DNA from: Lachnospiraceae bacterium UBA1721
Lineage (GTDB): Bacteria; Bacillota; Clostridia; Lachnospirales; Lachnospiraceae
Reading direction: 5' to 3'
Length of the DNA stretch: 19,891 bases
Assembly (NCBI GenBank): GCA_002317155.1
Contig: DCIR01000068.1
Span: forward strand, 53,209-73,099
Part shown: one piece after another, positions 1 through 8,132 of the stretch
How positions within the stretch are numbered: position 1 is the first letter of the stretch
How the letters are laid out: every line of letters begins with the position of its first letter
The notes under the pieces: model-generated
The model's input: the letters and a program-made list of their open reading frames with translations, nothing else
Told to the model about the DNA's origin: nothing
Database searches by the model: none
Translations under genes and position numbers: made by a program

Positions 1-6
1 GGACAA

Positions 7-1914
7 ATGATGGGCAGACCCAGACCGAAGCTTGAAAATCCTATGGGGATTTTTAAGAGAATCTTGGGCTACGTTTTCAGATCATATTTAGTTCATTGTA
101 TTATTGTATTTATTTGTATTGTTGCCGGTGTTTTGTGTAACCTTCAGGGTACTTTGTTTATGGGAGACCTTATTGACAAGTATCTTGATCCTATGGTTGA
201 AGGAACATTGGGAATAGATGAAGGTTTTGCTCTTCTTACTCAGGCTATTATCAAGGTTGCAATTTTCTATTTGATCGGAGTTGTTACAGGATTTGCCAGA
301 GAATATACAATGATTTATATCACTCAGGGAACACTGAGAGATATGAGAAATGAGCTGTTTGCGAAGATGGAAAAGCTTCCTATCAGCTACTTTGATTCGC
401 ATACCCATGGTGATATCATGTCGACCTACACCAATGATATCGATACCATGAGACAGATGATTAGCCAGAGTATTCCTCAGGTTATTCAGTCCGGATTTAC
501 TATTGTATCTACATTGGTTGCAATGATTTCACTGAGCGTGCCTCTTACCGGAGTTACACTTTTGATGGTTGTTGTAATGGTTGCTTCGACAAGCTTTATT
601 GCAGGTCGTTCCGGCAAGAACTTCGTTGAACAGCAGAAAAAACTTGGTGCTGTAAACGGATTTATTGAGGAAATGATCAATGGACAGAAGGTTGTTAAGG
701 TTTTCTGTCACGAAGAAGAGGGTAAGGCTAAGTTCAAGGAACTTAATGATTCACTTTTTGTAAGTGCTGATAAGGCTAATGGATATGTTAATATTCTGAT
801 GCCAATAAATGCACAGCTCGGTAATGTAAGCTATGTAGTTTGTGCTATTGTCGGTGGTGTACTTGCTATCTTGGTTAATCCTGCAAGCTTTTGGGCTATT
901 TCGGTAGGTGACTATGTAGCATTCCTTTCACTTAACAAGGGATTCTCAATGCCTATCAACCAGGTGTCACAGCAGTTTAATGCTATTGTTATGGCACTTG
1001 CCGGTGCAGACAGAATCTTCAGGCTTATGGATGAAAAGCCTGAGCTCGATGAGGGATATGTAACACTGGTTAACTCAAATGTAGATAAAGACGGAAAGAT
1101 TACCGAATGTGAGAAGCATACAGGTACATGGGCATGGAAACACACACATCAGGCTACCGGAGAGGTTGAATACAAAGCACTTGAGGGTGATGTTGTATTC
1201 GATATGGTTGATTTCGGATATGTACCTGAGAAGATGGTTCTTCATGATATTGAGCTTCATGCACTTCCCGGACAGAAGATTGCATTTGTAGGTTCTACCG
1301 GTGCAGGTAAGACCACTATTACCAATCTTATCAACCGCTTCTATGATATTCAGGATGGTAAGATTCGTTATGATGGAATTAACATTAATAAGATTGCTAA
1401 AGCTGATCTTCGCCGTTCGCTCGGTATAGTTCTTCAGGATACACACCTTTTCACAGGTACTATCGCTGAGAACATTCGCTTTGGTAAGCTTGATGCGACT
1501 GATGAAGAGGTTAAGGCAGCAGCAAAGCTTGCCAATGCGGAGAGCTTTATTAAGAAGCTTCCTGATGGATATGACACAATGCTTACCGGAGACGGTGCTA
1601 ACTTAAGCCAGGGTCAGCGTCAGTTGCTTGCTATCGCGAGAGCTGCTATTGCAGATCCGCCGGTACTTATTCTTGATGAGGCTACAAGCTCTATCGATAC
1701 CAGAACTGAGCGCATCGTTCAGGAAGGTATGGACAGACTTATGAGTAATCGTACAACATTTGTAATTGCGCACAGACTTTCAACAGTTAAAAATTCAGAC
1801 TGTATTATGGTACTTGAGCAGGGACGAATTGTTGAGCGCGGAACTCATGATGAACTGATTGCGGCTAAGGGTAGATACTATACTCTTTACACCGGTAATC
1901 AGATTGCAGAATAA
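7..1914 (+). CDS. ABC exporter half-transporter (fused permease and ATPase)
   Basis: A type IV-fold ABC exporter subunit: an N-terminal membrane domain with about six helices (first near residues 30-55) followed by an ATPase domain. The ATPase motifs are intact: Walker A GSTGAGKTT (429-437), Q-loop Q477, signature LSQGQ (533-537), Walker B LILDE with D557 and catalytic E558, and H-loop H589. It would use ATP to move an unknown substrate across the cytoplasmic membrane. In Clostridia such proteins usually work as heterodimers encoded by two adjacent genes; this would be the second gene, with the partner upstream of the window (inferred). About 45 residues between membrane and ATPase domains (roughly 350-395, rich in H, T, W and charged residues) extend the usual linker. 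The start is uncertain: only six bases precede this ATG, no ribosome binding site is visible, and family members often have a longer Gly/Pro/Arg-rich N-terminus, so the true start may lie outside. The family is certain, the substrate unknown. Confidence 0.93.
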   Translation: MMGRPRPKLENPMGIFKRILGYVFRSYLVHCIIVFICIVAGVLCNLQGTLFMGDLIDKYLDPMVEGTLGIDEGFALLTQAIIKVAIFYLIGVVTGFAREYTMIYITQGTLRDMRNELFAKMEKLPISYFDSHTHGDIMSTYTNDIDTMRQMISQSIPQVIQSGFTIVSTLVAMISLSVPLTGVTLLMVVVMVASTSFIAGRSGKNFVEQQKKLGAVNGFIEEMINGQKVVKVFCHEEEGKAKFKELNDSLFVSADKANGYVNILMPINAQLGNVSYVVCAIVGGVLAILVNPASFWAISVGDYVAFLSLNKGFSMPINQVSQQFNAIVMALAGADRIFRLMDEKPELDEGYVTLVNSNVDKDGKITECEKHTGTWAWKHTHQATGEVEYKALEGDVVFDMVDFGYVPEKMVLHDIELHALPGQKIAFVGSTGAGKTTITNLINRFYDIQDGKIRYDGININKIAKADLRRSLGIVLQDTHLFTGTIAENIRFGKLDATDEEVKAAAKLANAESFIKKLPDGYDTMLTGDGANLSQGQRQLLAIARAAIADPPVLILDEATSSIDTRTERIVQEGMDRLMSNRTTFVIAHRLSTVKNSDCIMVLEQGRIVERGTHDELIAAKGRYYTLYTGNQIAE

Positions 1915-1925
1915 AATAATTTTTT

Positions 1926-1955
1926 GAAGCCCTGATGGTCGTCCATCAGGGTTTC
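1926..1955 (+). terminator. Rho-independent terminator after the ABC exporter
   Basis: A 13-bp stem (1926-1938 with 1943-1955, one G-U pair) closes on the four-base loop TCGT. A T-rich tract with several interruptions follows. It begins 12 bases after the ABC exporter stop and separates that gene from the MMPL gene. Confidence 0.85.
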
Positions 1956-2029
1956 GTTTGCCTTTTGGCAAGTTTCGCTCGAAAAATAGGGGTGGAGACG
2001 CGAAATAAACAGAATAAAGAGGAAGAAAA

Positions 2030-4528
2030 ATGGCTAGGAAGAATGGAAAGAGTGATGAACCTTTTATGATAAAGGTGTCCAGATTCATTGTTGACAAGCG
2101 AAAAGCATTTTATCTTATTTTTATTGGGTTGCTTGTTTACAGTGTCATCATGATGAACAAGGTCAATGTTAATAATGACCTAACAACATACCTGCCCGGT
2201 ACTACAGAAACCAGACAAGGCATTGATTTAATGGATGAGCAATTTACTACATATGGAAGTGCTAGAATTCTTGTATGTAATATTAGCTTATCAGAAGCAG
2301 AAAAAATTGCAGATATGATTGAGAGTAGCGAAGGTGTGAGCATGGTAAGCTTCGATGACGGAGAGAAGCATTATCATGATATGGAAGCTGAATTCGATGT
2401 AACCTTTGCGGATGTTAAAGATTCAGAAGCTGCACAGAGCTATCTTAGTAATCTGCTTGATTCTCTTGAGGAATATGATGTTTATTATTCATCTGAAATA
2501 GGTCAGGAGCAAAGAGATGCGGATGACCTTGCCAACGACATGATTATTATCATGATACTGGTAGCAGCTGTTGTAGTAGTGGTTTTGTTATTTACCTCAA
2601 CGACATATGCTGAAGTTCCTGTGTATATTCTGACTTTCGGTGCAGCAGCACTTCTTAATAAGGGTACAAACTATTTGTTTGGAACTATTAGTTTTGTAAC
2701 CAATTCAATAGCGGTAGTACTGCAGCTTGCGCTTGCGGTTGACTACGCAATTATTCTTGCCAACAGATTTAAGGAAGAGCATGAGGATAAGGACGCACGC
2801 GAAGCAGTTATTGTGGCTTTGTCCAAGGCTATTCCGGAGATATCATCGAGCTCACTGACTACTGTATCCGGCATGATTGCCATGATGTTCATGCAGTTTA
2901 AGATCGGATATGATATGGGTATTATTTTGGCGAAAGCGATAGTACTTTCATTATTTTCGGTGTTCTTTCTTATGCCGGGATTGCTTCTTACTTTTTCAAA
3001 AGCAATCGATAAAACACATCATAAAAACTTCGTTCCCAAGATTACTTTTGTTGGAAAATTTGACGTGGCAACCAGATACGTGATGCCATTTATTTTGGTT
3101 GCGGGAGTTATTGCAGGACTAATTTTTTCCAGCAGAACAGAATATGTATATGATGCAAGCTCGTTAAAGTCAAGCACTATGAGTGACAATAAATTCTCTG
3201 CTTATATGGTGGATAGAGAATTTGGCTCAGTCAATCAGTTGGCTGTCCTTGTACCTTGTGGTGATTATGAAAAAGAGACCAAGACAATTAAGGCGCTGGA
3301 GAAACTGAGTATAGTTGATTCTGTTCAAGGTCTAGCCAATATTGAGGCAATGGATGGCTATACTCTGACATCAAAATTAACACCGAGACAGTTTGCGGAA
3401 TTATTTGATTTGGATGTAGAAGTGGCTAAGCTAGTTTATTCGGCTTATGCAACTCAAAACAACGAGTATGGTGCGCTGGTGAACGGAGTTGGATCCTACG
3501 AGGTGCCGTTTATTGATATGTTCTTCTTTATTTATGATCAGAAGGAGAGCGGTAATGTAACTTTTGATGGGGATATCGAGGATACAATTAATAATGCATA
3601 TGCCAGCATGTGTATTGCCAAGAATCAGCTCCTTGGGGATGAATACACAAGATTTGTACTGGAACTGAATGTCCCTGTAGAAGGTGAAGAGACATATAAG
3701 GCATTGGAAGTAATCAGATCTACTGTGGCAGGATATTATGACATTGAAACTATTTACCTTGTAGGTAATTCCACCAGCGACAAGGATCTTAGCGGATCAT
3801 TTGCAACAGATAATACATTAATCACAGTGCTTACAGCTGTGTTTGTTATGATAATTCTATTGTTTACATTCCAGTCTGCAGGAATCCCTGTTTTGCTGGT
3901 TGTTACTATTCAGGGAAGCATTTGGATTAATTTCTCGATTCCTTATCTGCAGAATGACGTTGTATATTTCCTGGGATATCTGGTAGTCAGTGCTATCCAG
4001 ATGGGAGCTACAATTGACTATGCAATCGTAATAACCAGCCGATATATGGAGCTGAAAAAATATATGCCTATTAAGGAAGCTATAGTAGAGACACTTAATG
4101 AGGCATTCCCGACTATAGTCACATCAGGAACTATGATGGTAGCATCGGGATTTATTATCAGCGCGGTTTCTTCAAATGCGGTAGTGGCTGCTATTGGTCT
4201 GGCACTGGGAAGAGGTACACTTACCAGTATTGCACTTGTTCTTTTAGCACTCCCTCAGACGCTTTTGATAGGCGATATTATTATTGAAAAAACTGCATTT
4301 GCTTTGAAAAGAGATTTTGCTAAGCCACTTCCTTCAAAGGGACGTGTTGTTATGAGTGGACGCATCAGAGGTTATATAAATGGTGTGGTAGATGGCGAAT
4401 TTACCGGAATCATCGAGGGAGAGATGGGTGCAACCGTAAGAGCTAGGGATTATGTACGTGAGGAGGACTCATCGGATACAGATGTAGATTTGATAGAGAC
4501 TAAGCAGGAGGTGGATGAAAATGCATAA
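2030..4528 (+). CDS. MMPL/RND-family membrane transporter
   Basis: An 832-residue polytopic membrane protein of the MMPL branch of the RND superfamily, which exports lipids or other hydrophobic compounds. The layout is the duplicated RND plan: one helix (about 26-43), a large external loop (to about 168), five helices (about 170-325), then a repeat with a helix near 350-370, a second external loop (to about 590), and five more helices. Each half has the conserved DYA motif in its core helices, at D238 (VDYAIILANRF) and D663 (IDYAIVITSRY), as expected for proton-coupled transport. The last 70 residues form an acidic, probably cytoplasmic tail. The start has an upstream GAGGAAG at good spacing. 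The stop overlaps the start of the GLUG-HAD gene, so the two are translated together. The substrate cannot be told from sequence. Confidence 0.92.
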   Translation: MARKNGKSDEPFMIKVSRFIVDKRKAFYLIFIGLLVYSVIMMNKVNVNNDLTTYLPGTTETRQGIDLMDEQFTTYGSARILVCNISLSEAEKIADMIESSEGVSMVSFDDGEKHYHDMEAEFDVTFADVKDSEAAQSYLSNLLDSLEEYDVYYSSEIGQEQRDADDLANDMIIIMILVAAVVVVVLLFTSTTYAEVPVYILTFGAAALLNKGTNYLFGTISFVTNSIAVVLQLALAVDYAIILANRFKEEHEDKDAREAVIVALSKAIPEISSSSLTTVSGMIAMMFMQFKIGYDMGIILAKAIVLSLFSVFFLMPGLLLTFSKAIDKTHHKNFVPKITFVGKFDVATRYVMPFILVAGVIAGLIFSSRTEYVYDASSLKSSTMSDNKFSAYMVDREFGSVNQLAVLVPCGDYEKETKTIKALEKLSIVDSVQGLANIEAMDGYTLTSKLTPRQFAELFDLDVEVAKLVYSAYATQNNEYGALVNGVGSYEVPFIDMFFFIYDQKESGNVTFDGDIEDTINNAYASMCIAKNQLLGDEYTRFVLELNVPVEGEETYKALEVIRSTVAGYYDIETIYLVGNSTSDKDLSGSFATDNTLITVLTAVFVMIILLFTFQSAGIPVLLVVTIQGSIWINFSIPYLQNDVVYFLGYLVVSAIQMGATIDYAIVITSRYMELKKYMPIKEAIVETLNEAFPTIVTSGTMMVASGFIISAVSSNAVVAAIGLALGRGTLTSIALVLLALPQTLLIGDIIIEKTAFALKRDFAKPLPSKGRVVMSGRIRGYINGVVDGEFTGIIEGEMGATVRARDYVREEDSSDTDVDLIETKQEVDENA
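4506..4511 (+). promoter_or_regulatory. Ribosome binding site that decides the GLUG-HAD start
   Basis: A perfect AGGAGG inside the last codons of the MMPL gene. It is nine bases from the ATG at 4521 but only three from the ATG at 4515, so 4521 is the likelier start. Its position in the upstream coding region implies coupled translation. Confidence 0.75.
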
Positions 4529-7500
4529 GAAGATGCACAAGAAGATGCATAAAAAGTTGAGCAATACTATTGCTATAAAAAACGGCCGCCTCCTTGTGGC
4601 AGGACTTTTGGTTGGGACAATGGCAATAGCAGGACTTTCGGTGTACGGGAAGGCAGAGGAAGACAGTCACCGGTATTCATATTCGGAACTTGTGGCAGGT
4701 AGAAATAACGACGAGTATATCTGTGACTTGTCAGAATACATCACAATAGAGATTGCTAGTGAAGATGATTGGGCTGAGTTCGCTGCCTCATGCATAGTGG
4801 ATGAATGGTCGAGAGATAAATATGTTAAGCTCATGTCGGATATAACCCTCAACAGCTACAAGAATGTGTATGTACCTACTTTTGGCGGAATATTTGACGG
4901 TAACGGCTACAGTATTAAAAATGTAAGTATTACAGGCAGCGGTTCTTCATATGGTTTATTCAGATATATTCAAACAAGCGGACGAGTAGAAAATCTAAAT
5001 GTAAGCGGTAAGGTGAATGCAGAATATTCAGCCGCACGAGTTGGTATGCTGGTTGGTGAAAATTATGGAACAGTAAATAACTGTAGCATTAACGGAAATG
5101 TTACCGGCGAGAGTGAAGTGGGTGGCATTGCCGGGTATAATGCGCCAACGGGAATGATAGAAGGATGCGTATCTGAAGGATTGGTAGAGGGTACTCATAG
5201 TGTTGGCGGAGTAGTTGGTAATAATGCCGGAACTGTGACTGAGTGCGATAATAAATGCTCTGTTAATACTGCAGTAAGTGATGTGGTAGTGGATATCACA
5301 GAGATATCGGTTGACAGTATTACGGCAGCAAATTCTACTAATAATTTAGCAGCATTTACTGATGTGGGCGGTGTGGCAGGAATATCTTCCGGAAGCATCA
5401 TTGAATGCACAAATGAAGGATTAATAGGGTACGAACATGTTGGCTATAATATAGGCGGAATAGTTGGCAGAGTATCTCAGGGATATGTTGGCGGATGTAC
5501 CAATAAAGGCAGGATATATGGAAGAAAAGATGTTGGTGGAATAGCAGGTCAGATGGAGCCATTTCTTCAGATGGAATATATGGTAGATGGAATTGGCAGA
5601 CTGGATGAAGAGATGAATGTACTTCTGGATCTGATGGACAGAGCTGCCAACGATATGACTTATTACGGCGATAAGACTTCCGGTATTATAGGTGAAATGT
5701 CAGATGCCTTGCTTGATGCAAATCAGATTTCTACAGAACTTCCTGATGGGGAGGGAGAGACTTCGATTGAAGAGATGCAGAATAGAATTGACGGAATGCA
5801 GGATAATCTTTTGACGATTGCCGAGGATATGGAGATTATTGCAGACTATTCCTCAGAACTGAGCGAAATAATCAATAATGGGAATAGAGAGCTAACTGCT
5901 GATTTACGAGCTATTATTAATCAAGCTTCGCTTATTTCAAGTCTTTCTGCCTCTATTCGCGCGGATGTGTTTGCGTATGAAGGTATTGAGTTTAGCGATA
6001 GTTCGCTAGATGAGCCGGCTGATACACAAATGTCTAATAATGGTAGAATTACAGAGTGTTGCAACTATGGGTCTGTGGAGGCAGATACTGCAGTAGGTGG
6101 TATTTTGGGCAGGATCGCAACAGAATATGATGCTAATCCTGAGGACGATATTAGTTTGACCGGAGAACAGAGCTTATATGTAAGTGCTACGGCAAGAGCT
6201 GTTGTCAGCAACTGTATTGACTATGCGCGAGTAATATCTAAAAAGGATTATGTTGGTGGTATTGTTGGCTATGCAAAGCATGGGGCACTGATTTCAAATA
6301 CTGCATTAGGCGATGTTTCCTCAGAGTCGGGAAGCTATATTGGAGGTGTTGCAGGCGAAAGTGACAGTGATATTATTGAGTGCTATGCTTGCAATAAAAT
6401 AGATGGAAAAAGTTATGTTGGCGGAATTGCCGGCAAGGGTATGAATATATCAGGTTGCGTTTCTTTTTGCACAGTTATTTTTGGTGGGGAAAGAGGCGGC
6501 GCTATTGCAGGCTTTGTGAATGAAGATGGAGTCATTGCAAATAATTATTATGTCGGTAACGGAGTAGCCGGAATTGATGGAATCAGTTATGCGGATAGTG
6601 CCGTTAAGGTAGAATATGAGGAACTGGAAAAAATAGAGGGATTACCTGAAGAATTCACACAATTTCAGATAGTATTTCTCGCAGATGGGCAAGAAGTGGG
6701 AAGAATTAGTGCAACCTATGGTGATAAGATTGATGCGAAGTATATTCCGGCAGTGCCCGAAAAAGAGGGATTCTTTGGAATATGGTCCGATTATGATTAT
6801 GATTTTGTGACGGGAAGTGCTGTGCTTGAGGCTTCTTATGAAAAATGGGTCGGATCAATTCAGAGTACAGAAACTGTTACTGTGGGTGATACAGTTAAGC
6901 CTGCAGTATTGGTTGTTGGAGATTTCCTTCCGGGAGCAGAACTGTCACTTACAGTAACAGATAATATATATCAGTGTGATATATATTATCCTGAAGAATC
7001 GGAACTGGCCATGAGCCTTGGTATTACCGATTACAGTGGAAATGTAAATGTCAGGGTTGCTTCGGCTGACTTAAATACAGACAATGTGATAGTAGAAACT
7101 ATGGTCGCCGGCAGTTGGAAACAGGTCGATACAACCATTATCGGTAGCTATATATCGTTTGATATGGAGGCCCCGGGTCAATTCAGAATTATCGAGAAAA
7201 TTGACTACACCAGATATATAGTCATCGGGAGCATAATTGTCGGCGTCGCTGCTGTAGTTATACTGATTGCGTTGGTTAACCAAGGAAGAAAGATACGTAA
7301 GAAGATGATTTTGAGAAAGCAGCCCAAGGCAGTTATTTTTGATCTTGACGGAACGATTATTGATACCGAAAAATATTACAGAAGAGTATGGCCACAGGCT
7401 CTTGAACATTTTGGATATCATCCAACGGATGAACAGGCTCTTGAGTTGAGAAGTCTGGGACGCCCGTTTGCACCTAAAAAGCTAAAGGAGTGGTTCGGCG

Positions 7501-7970
7501 AGGATTTTGATTATGATGCGGTCAGAAACTACCGTAAAGAGCTTTTTGAAAAATGCGTAAGAGAAGAAGGCGTTGTACTTAAGCCCGGCGTAAAAGAATT
7601 GCTCGATGAATTGCGCAGGAGAAAGATTACCATCGCCATAGCTACGGCAACGGATGTTGAGCGTACTCAAAGGTATCTTGATATGGTTGGAATAGCTGAT
7701 TATTTTGATAAGATTTGCAGCGCTGCAAATGTTAAGGAGGGTAAGCCTTCGCCGGATGTTTATATTGAAGCATGCAAGCAACTGGGTATTGAGCCCGAAG
7801 CATGCTTTGCAGTGGAAGATGCTCCAAATGGAATTAAAGCAGCTGCGGCAGCTGGATGCAGAGTTATTTTTGTGCCGGATCAGACAAGAGATGAGCCTGA
7901 AGCAGAAAAGCTCCTGTTCGCGAAGGTTGATACGGCGGATGAGATTATTGGACTTCTCGGCGACAAGTAA
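4521..7970 (+). CDS. Surface GLUG-repeat protein fused through a membrane helix to a HAD phosphatase
   Basis: A 1,149-residue protein combining two unrelated parts. N-terminus: three MHKK repeats, then a hydrophobic export signal (24-43) with possible cleavage after A45. Residues 100-345 and 510-700 hold repeated VGGIAG/IGGIVG units followed by C-[ST]-N-type turns, typical of the GLUG motif in bacterial surface proteins. Between them (about 345-490) is an acidic, mainly helical insertion. A segment near 715-775 resembles InlB-type/List_Bact repeats. A hydrophobic helix (899-919) followed by a Lys/Arg-rich stretch predicts the rest is cytoplasmic. Residues 936-1149 are a complete HAD subfamily-I phosphatase like beta-phosphoglucomutase: D941 and D943 in DLDGT, T1042, K1075, and E1099-D1100. 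M929 could be an internal start for a free phosphatase, but no good ribosome binding site precedes it. It overlaps the MMPL gene by eight bases. An ATG at 4515 is an alternative start. Domain calls are firm, function unknown. Confidence 0.88.
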   Translation: MHKKMHKKMHKKLSNTIAIKNGRLLVAGLLVGTMAIAGLSVYGKAEEDSHRYSYSELVAGRNNDEYICDLSEYITIEIASEDDWAEFAASCIVDEWSRDKYVKLMSDITLNSYKNVYVPTFGGIFDGNGYSIKNVSITGSGSSYGLFRYIQTSGRVENLNVSGKVNAEYSAARVGMLVGENYGTVNNCSINGNVTGESEVGGIAGYNAPTGMIEGCVSEGLVEGTHSVGGVVGNNAGTVTECDNKCSVNTAVSDVVVDITEISVDSITAANSTNNLAAFTDVGGVAGISSGSIIECTNEGLIGYEHVGYNIGGIVGRVSQGYVGGCTNKGRIYGRKDVGGIAGQMEPFLQMEYMVDGIGRLDEEMNVLLDLMDRAANDMTYYGDKTSGIIGEMSDALLDANQISTELPDGEGETSIEEMQNRIDGMQDNLLTIAEDMEIIADYSSELSEIINNGNRELTADLRAIINQASLISSLSASIRADVFAYEGIEFSDSSLDEPADTQMSNNGRITECCNYGSVEADTAVGGILGRIATEYDANPEDDISLTGEQSLYVSATARAVVSNCIDYARVISKKDYVGGIVGYAKHGALISNTALGDVSSESGSYIGGVAGESDSDIIECYACNKIDGKSYVGGIAGKGMNISGCVSFCTVIFGGERGGAIAGFVNEDGVIANNYYVGNGVAGIDGISYADSAVKVEYEELEKIEGLPEEFTQFQIVFLADGQEVGRISATYGDKIDAKYIPAVPEKEGFFGIWSDYDYDFVTGSAVLEASYEKWVGSIQSTETVTVGDTVKPAVLVVGDFLPGAELSLTVTDNIYQCDIYYPEESELAMSLGITDYSGNVNVRVASADLNTDNVIVETMVAGSWKQVDTTIIGSYISFDMEAPGQFRIIEKIDYTRYIVIGSIIVGVAAVVILIALVNQGRKIRKKMILRKQPKAVIFDLDGTIIDTEKYYRRVWPQALEHFGYHPTDEQALELRSLGRPFAPKKLKEWFGEDFDYDAVRNYRKELFEKCVREEGVVLKPGVKELLDELRRRKITIAIATATDVERTQRYLDMVGIADYFDKICSAANVKEGKPSPDVYIEACKQLGIEPEACFAVEDAPNGIKAAAAAGCRVIFVPDQTRDEPEAEKLLFAKVDTADEIIGLLGDK
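6960..6990. repeat. Perfect inverted repeat inside the GLUG-HAD gene
   Basis: Two perfectly complementary 14-base arms, GATAATATATATCA (6960-6973) and its reverse complement (6977-6990), flank GTG. They encode part of the extracellular region just before the membrane helix. The arms are AT-rich and no T-run follows, so it does not look like a terminator. Role unknown. Confidence 0.8.
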
Positions 7971-8031
7971 AATGTGGCAAAGAAACAGATTGTTCATTTT
8001 GTTAAAATAATGTCAATTTTCTGATTGGGAA

Positions 8032-8060
8032 TTGATTTTTACAAAACGGAGTGCTAAACT
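8032..8060 (+). promoter_or_regulatory. Candidate sigma-A promoter for ptb-buk
   Basis: TTGATT (8032-8037) and TAAACT (8055-8060) are separated by exactly 17 bases. Each matches the consensus at four of six positions, and the pair lies 73 bases before the ptb start. It overlaps the left arm and loop of the terminator hairpin, so a transcript starting near 8067 would not carry the full hairpin. Confidence 0.5.
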
Positions 8061-8087
8061 TTTTTATAAGTGGGCACTTCGTTTTTT
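8043..8087 (+). terminator. Probable terminator between the GLUG-HAD gene and ptb
   Basis: A stem of about 11 bp (8044-8054 with 8074-8084, one G-U pair) encloses a 19-base loop. The T-run at 8082-8087 forms the end of the right arm and continues past it. It lies 72 bases after the GLUG-HAD stop. The large loop makes it less certain than the other terminators here. Confidence 0.6.
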
Positions 8088-8132
8088 GTGCTAATAATAG
8101 AAAAAATCAGTATTTACGAAAGGGATTTTGTG

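Noticed and set aside
1958..1984. Small hairpins TTGCC/GGCAA and TTTCG/CGAAA before the MMPL gene
   Set aside because: Stems of only five bases follow an already sufficient terminator, and no known leader element was recognised.
4860..6600. GLUG repeats as a nucleotide tandem repeat or CRISPR-like array
   Set aside because: The repetition is in protein motifs; the DNA copies are diverged and unevenly spaced.
7482..7997. A 171-codon open frame on the minus strand opposite the HAD domain
   Set aside because: It shadows the complete HAD domain; no ribosome binding site or family resemblance was seen.
8070..8132. Longer N-terminus for ptb
   Set aside because: The extra 21 residues come from the terminator hairpin, and AAAGGGA supports the ATG at 8133.
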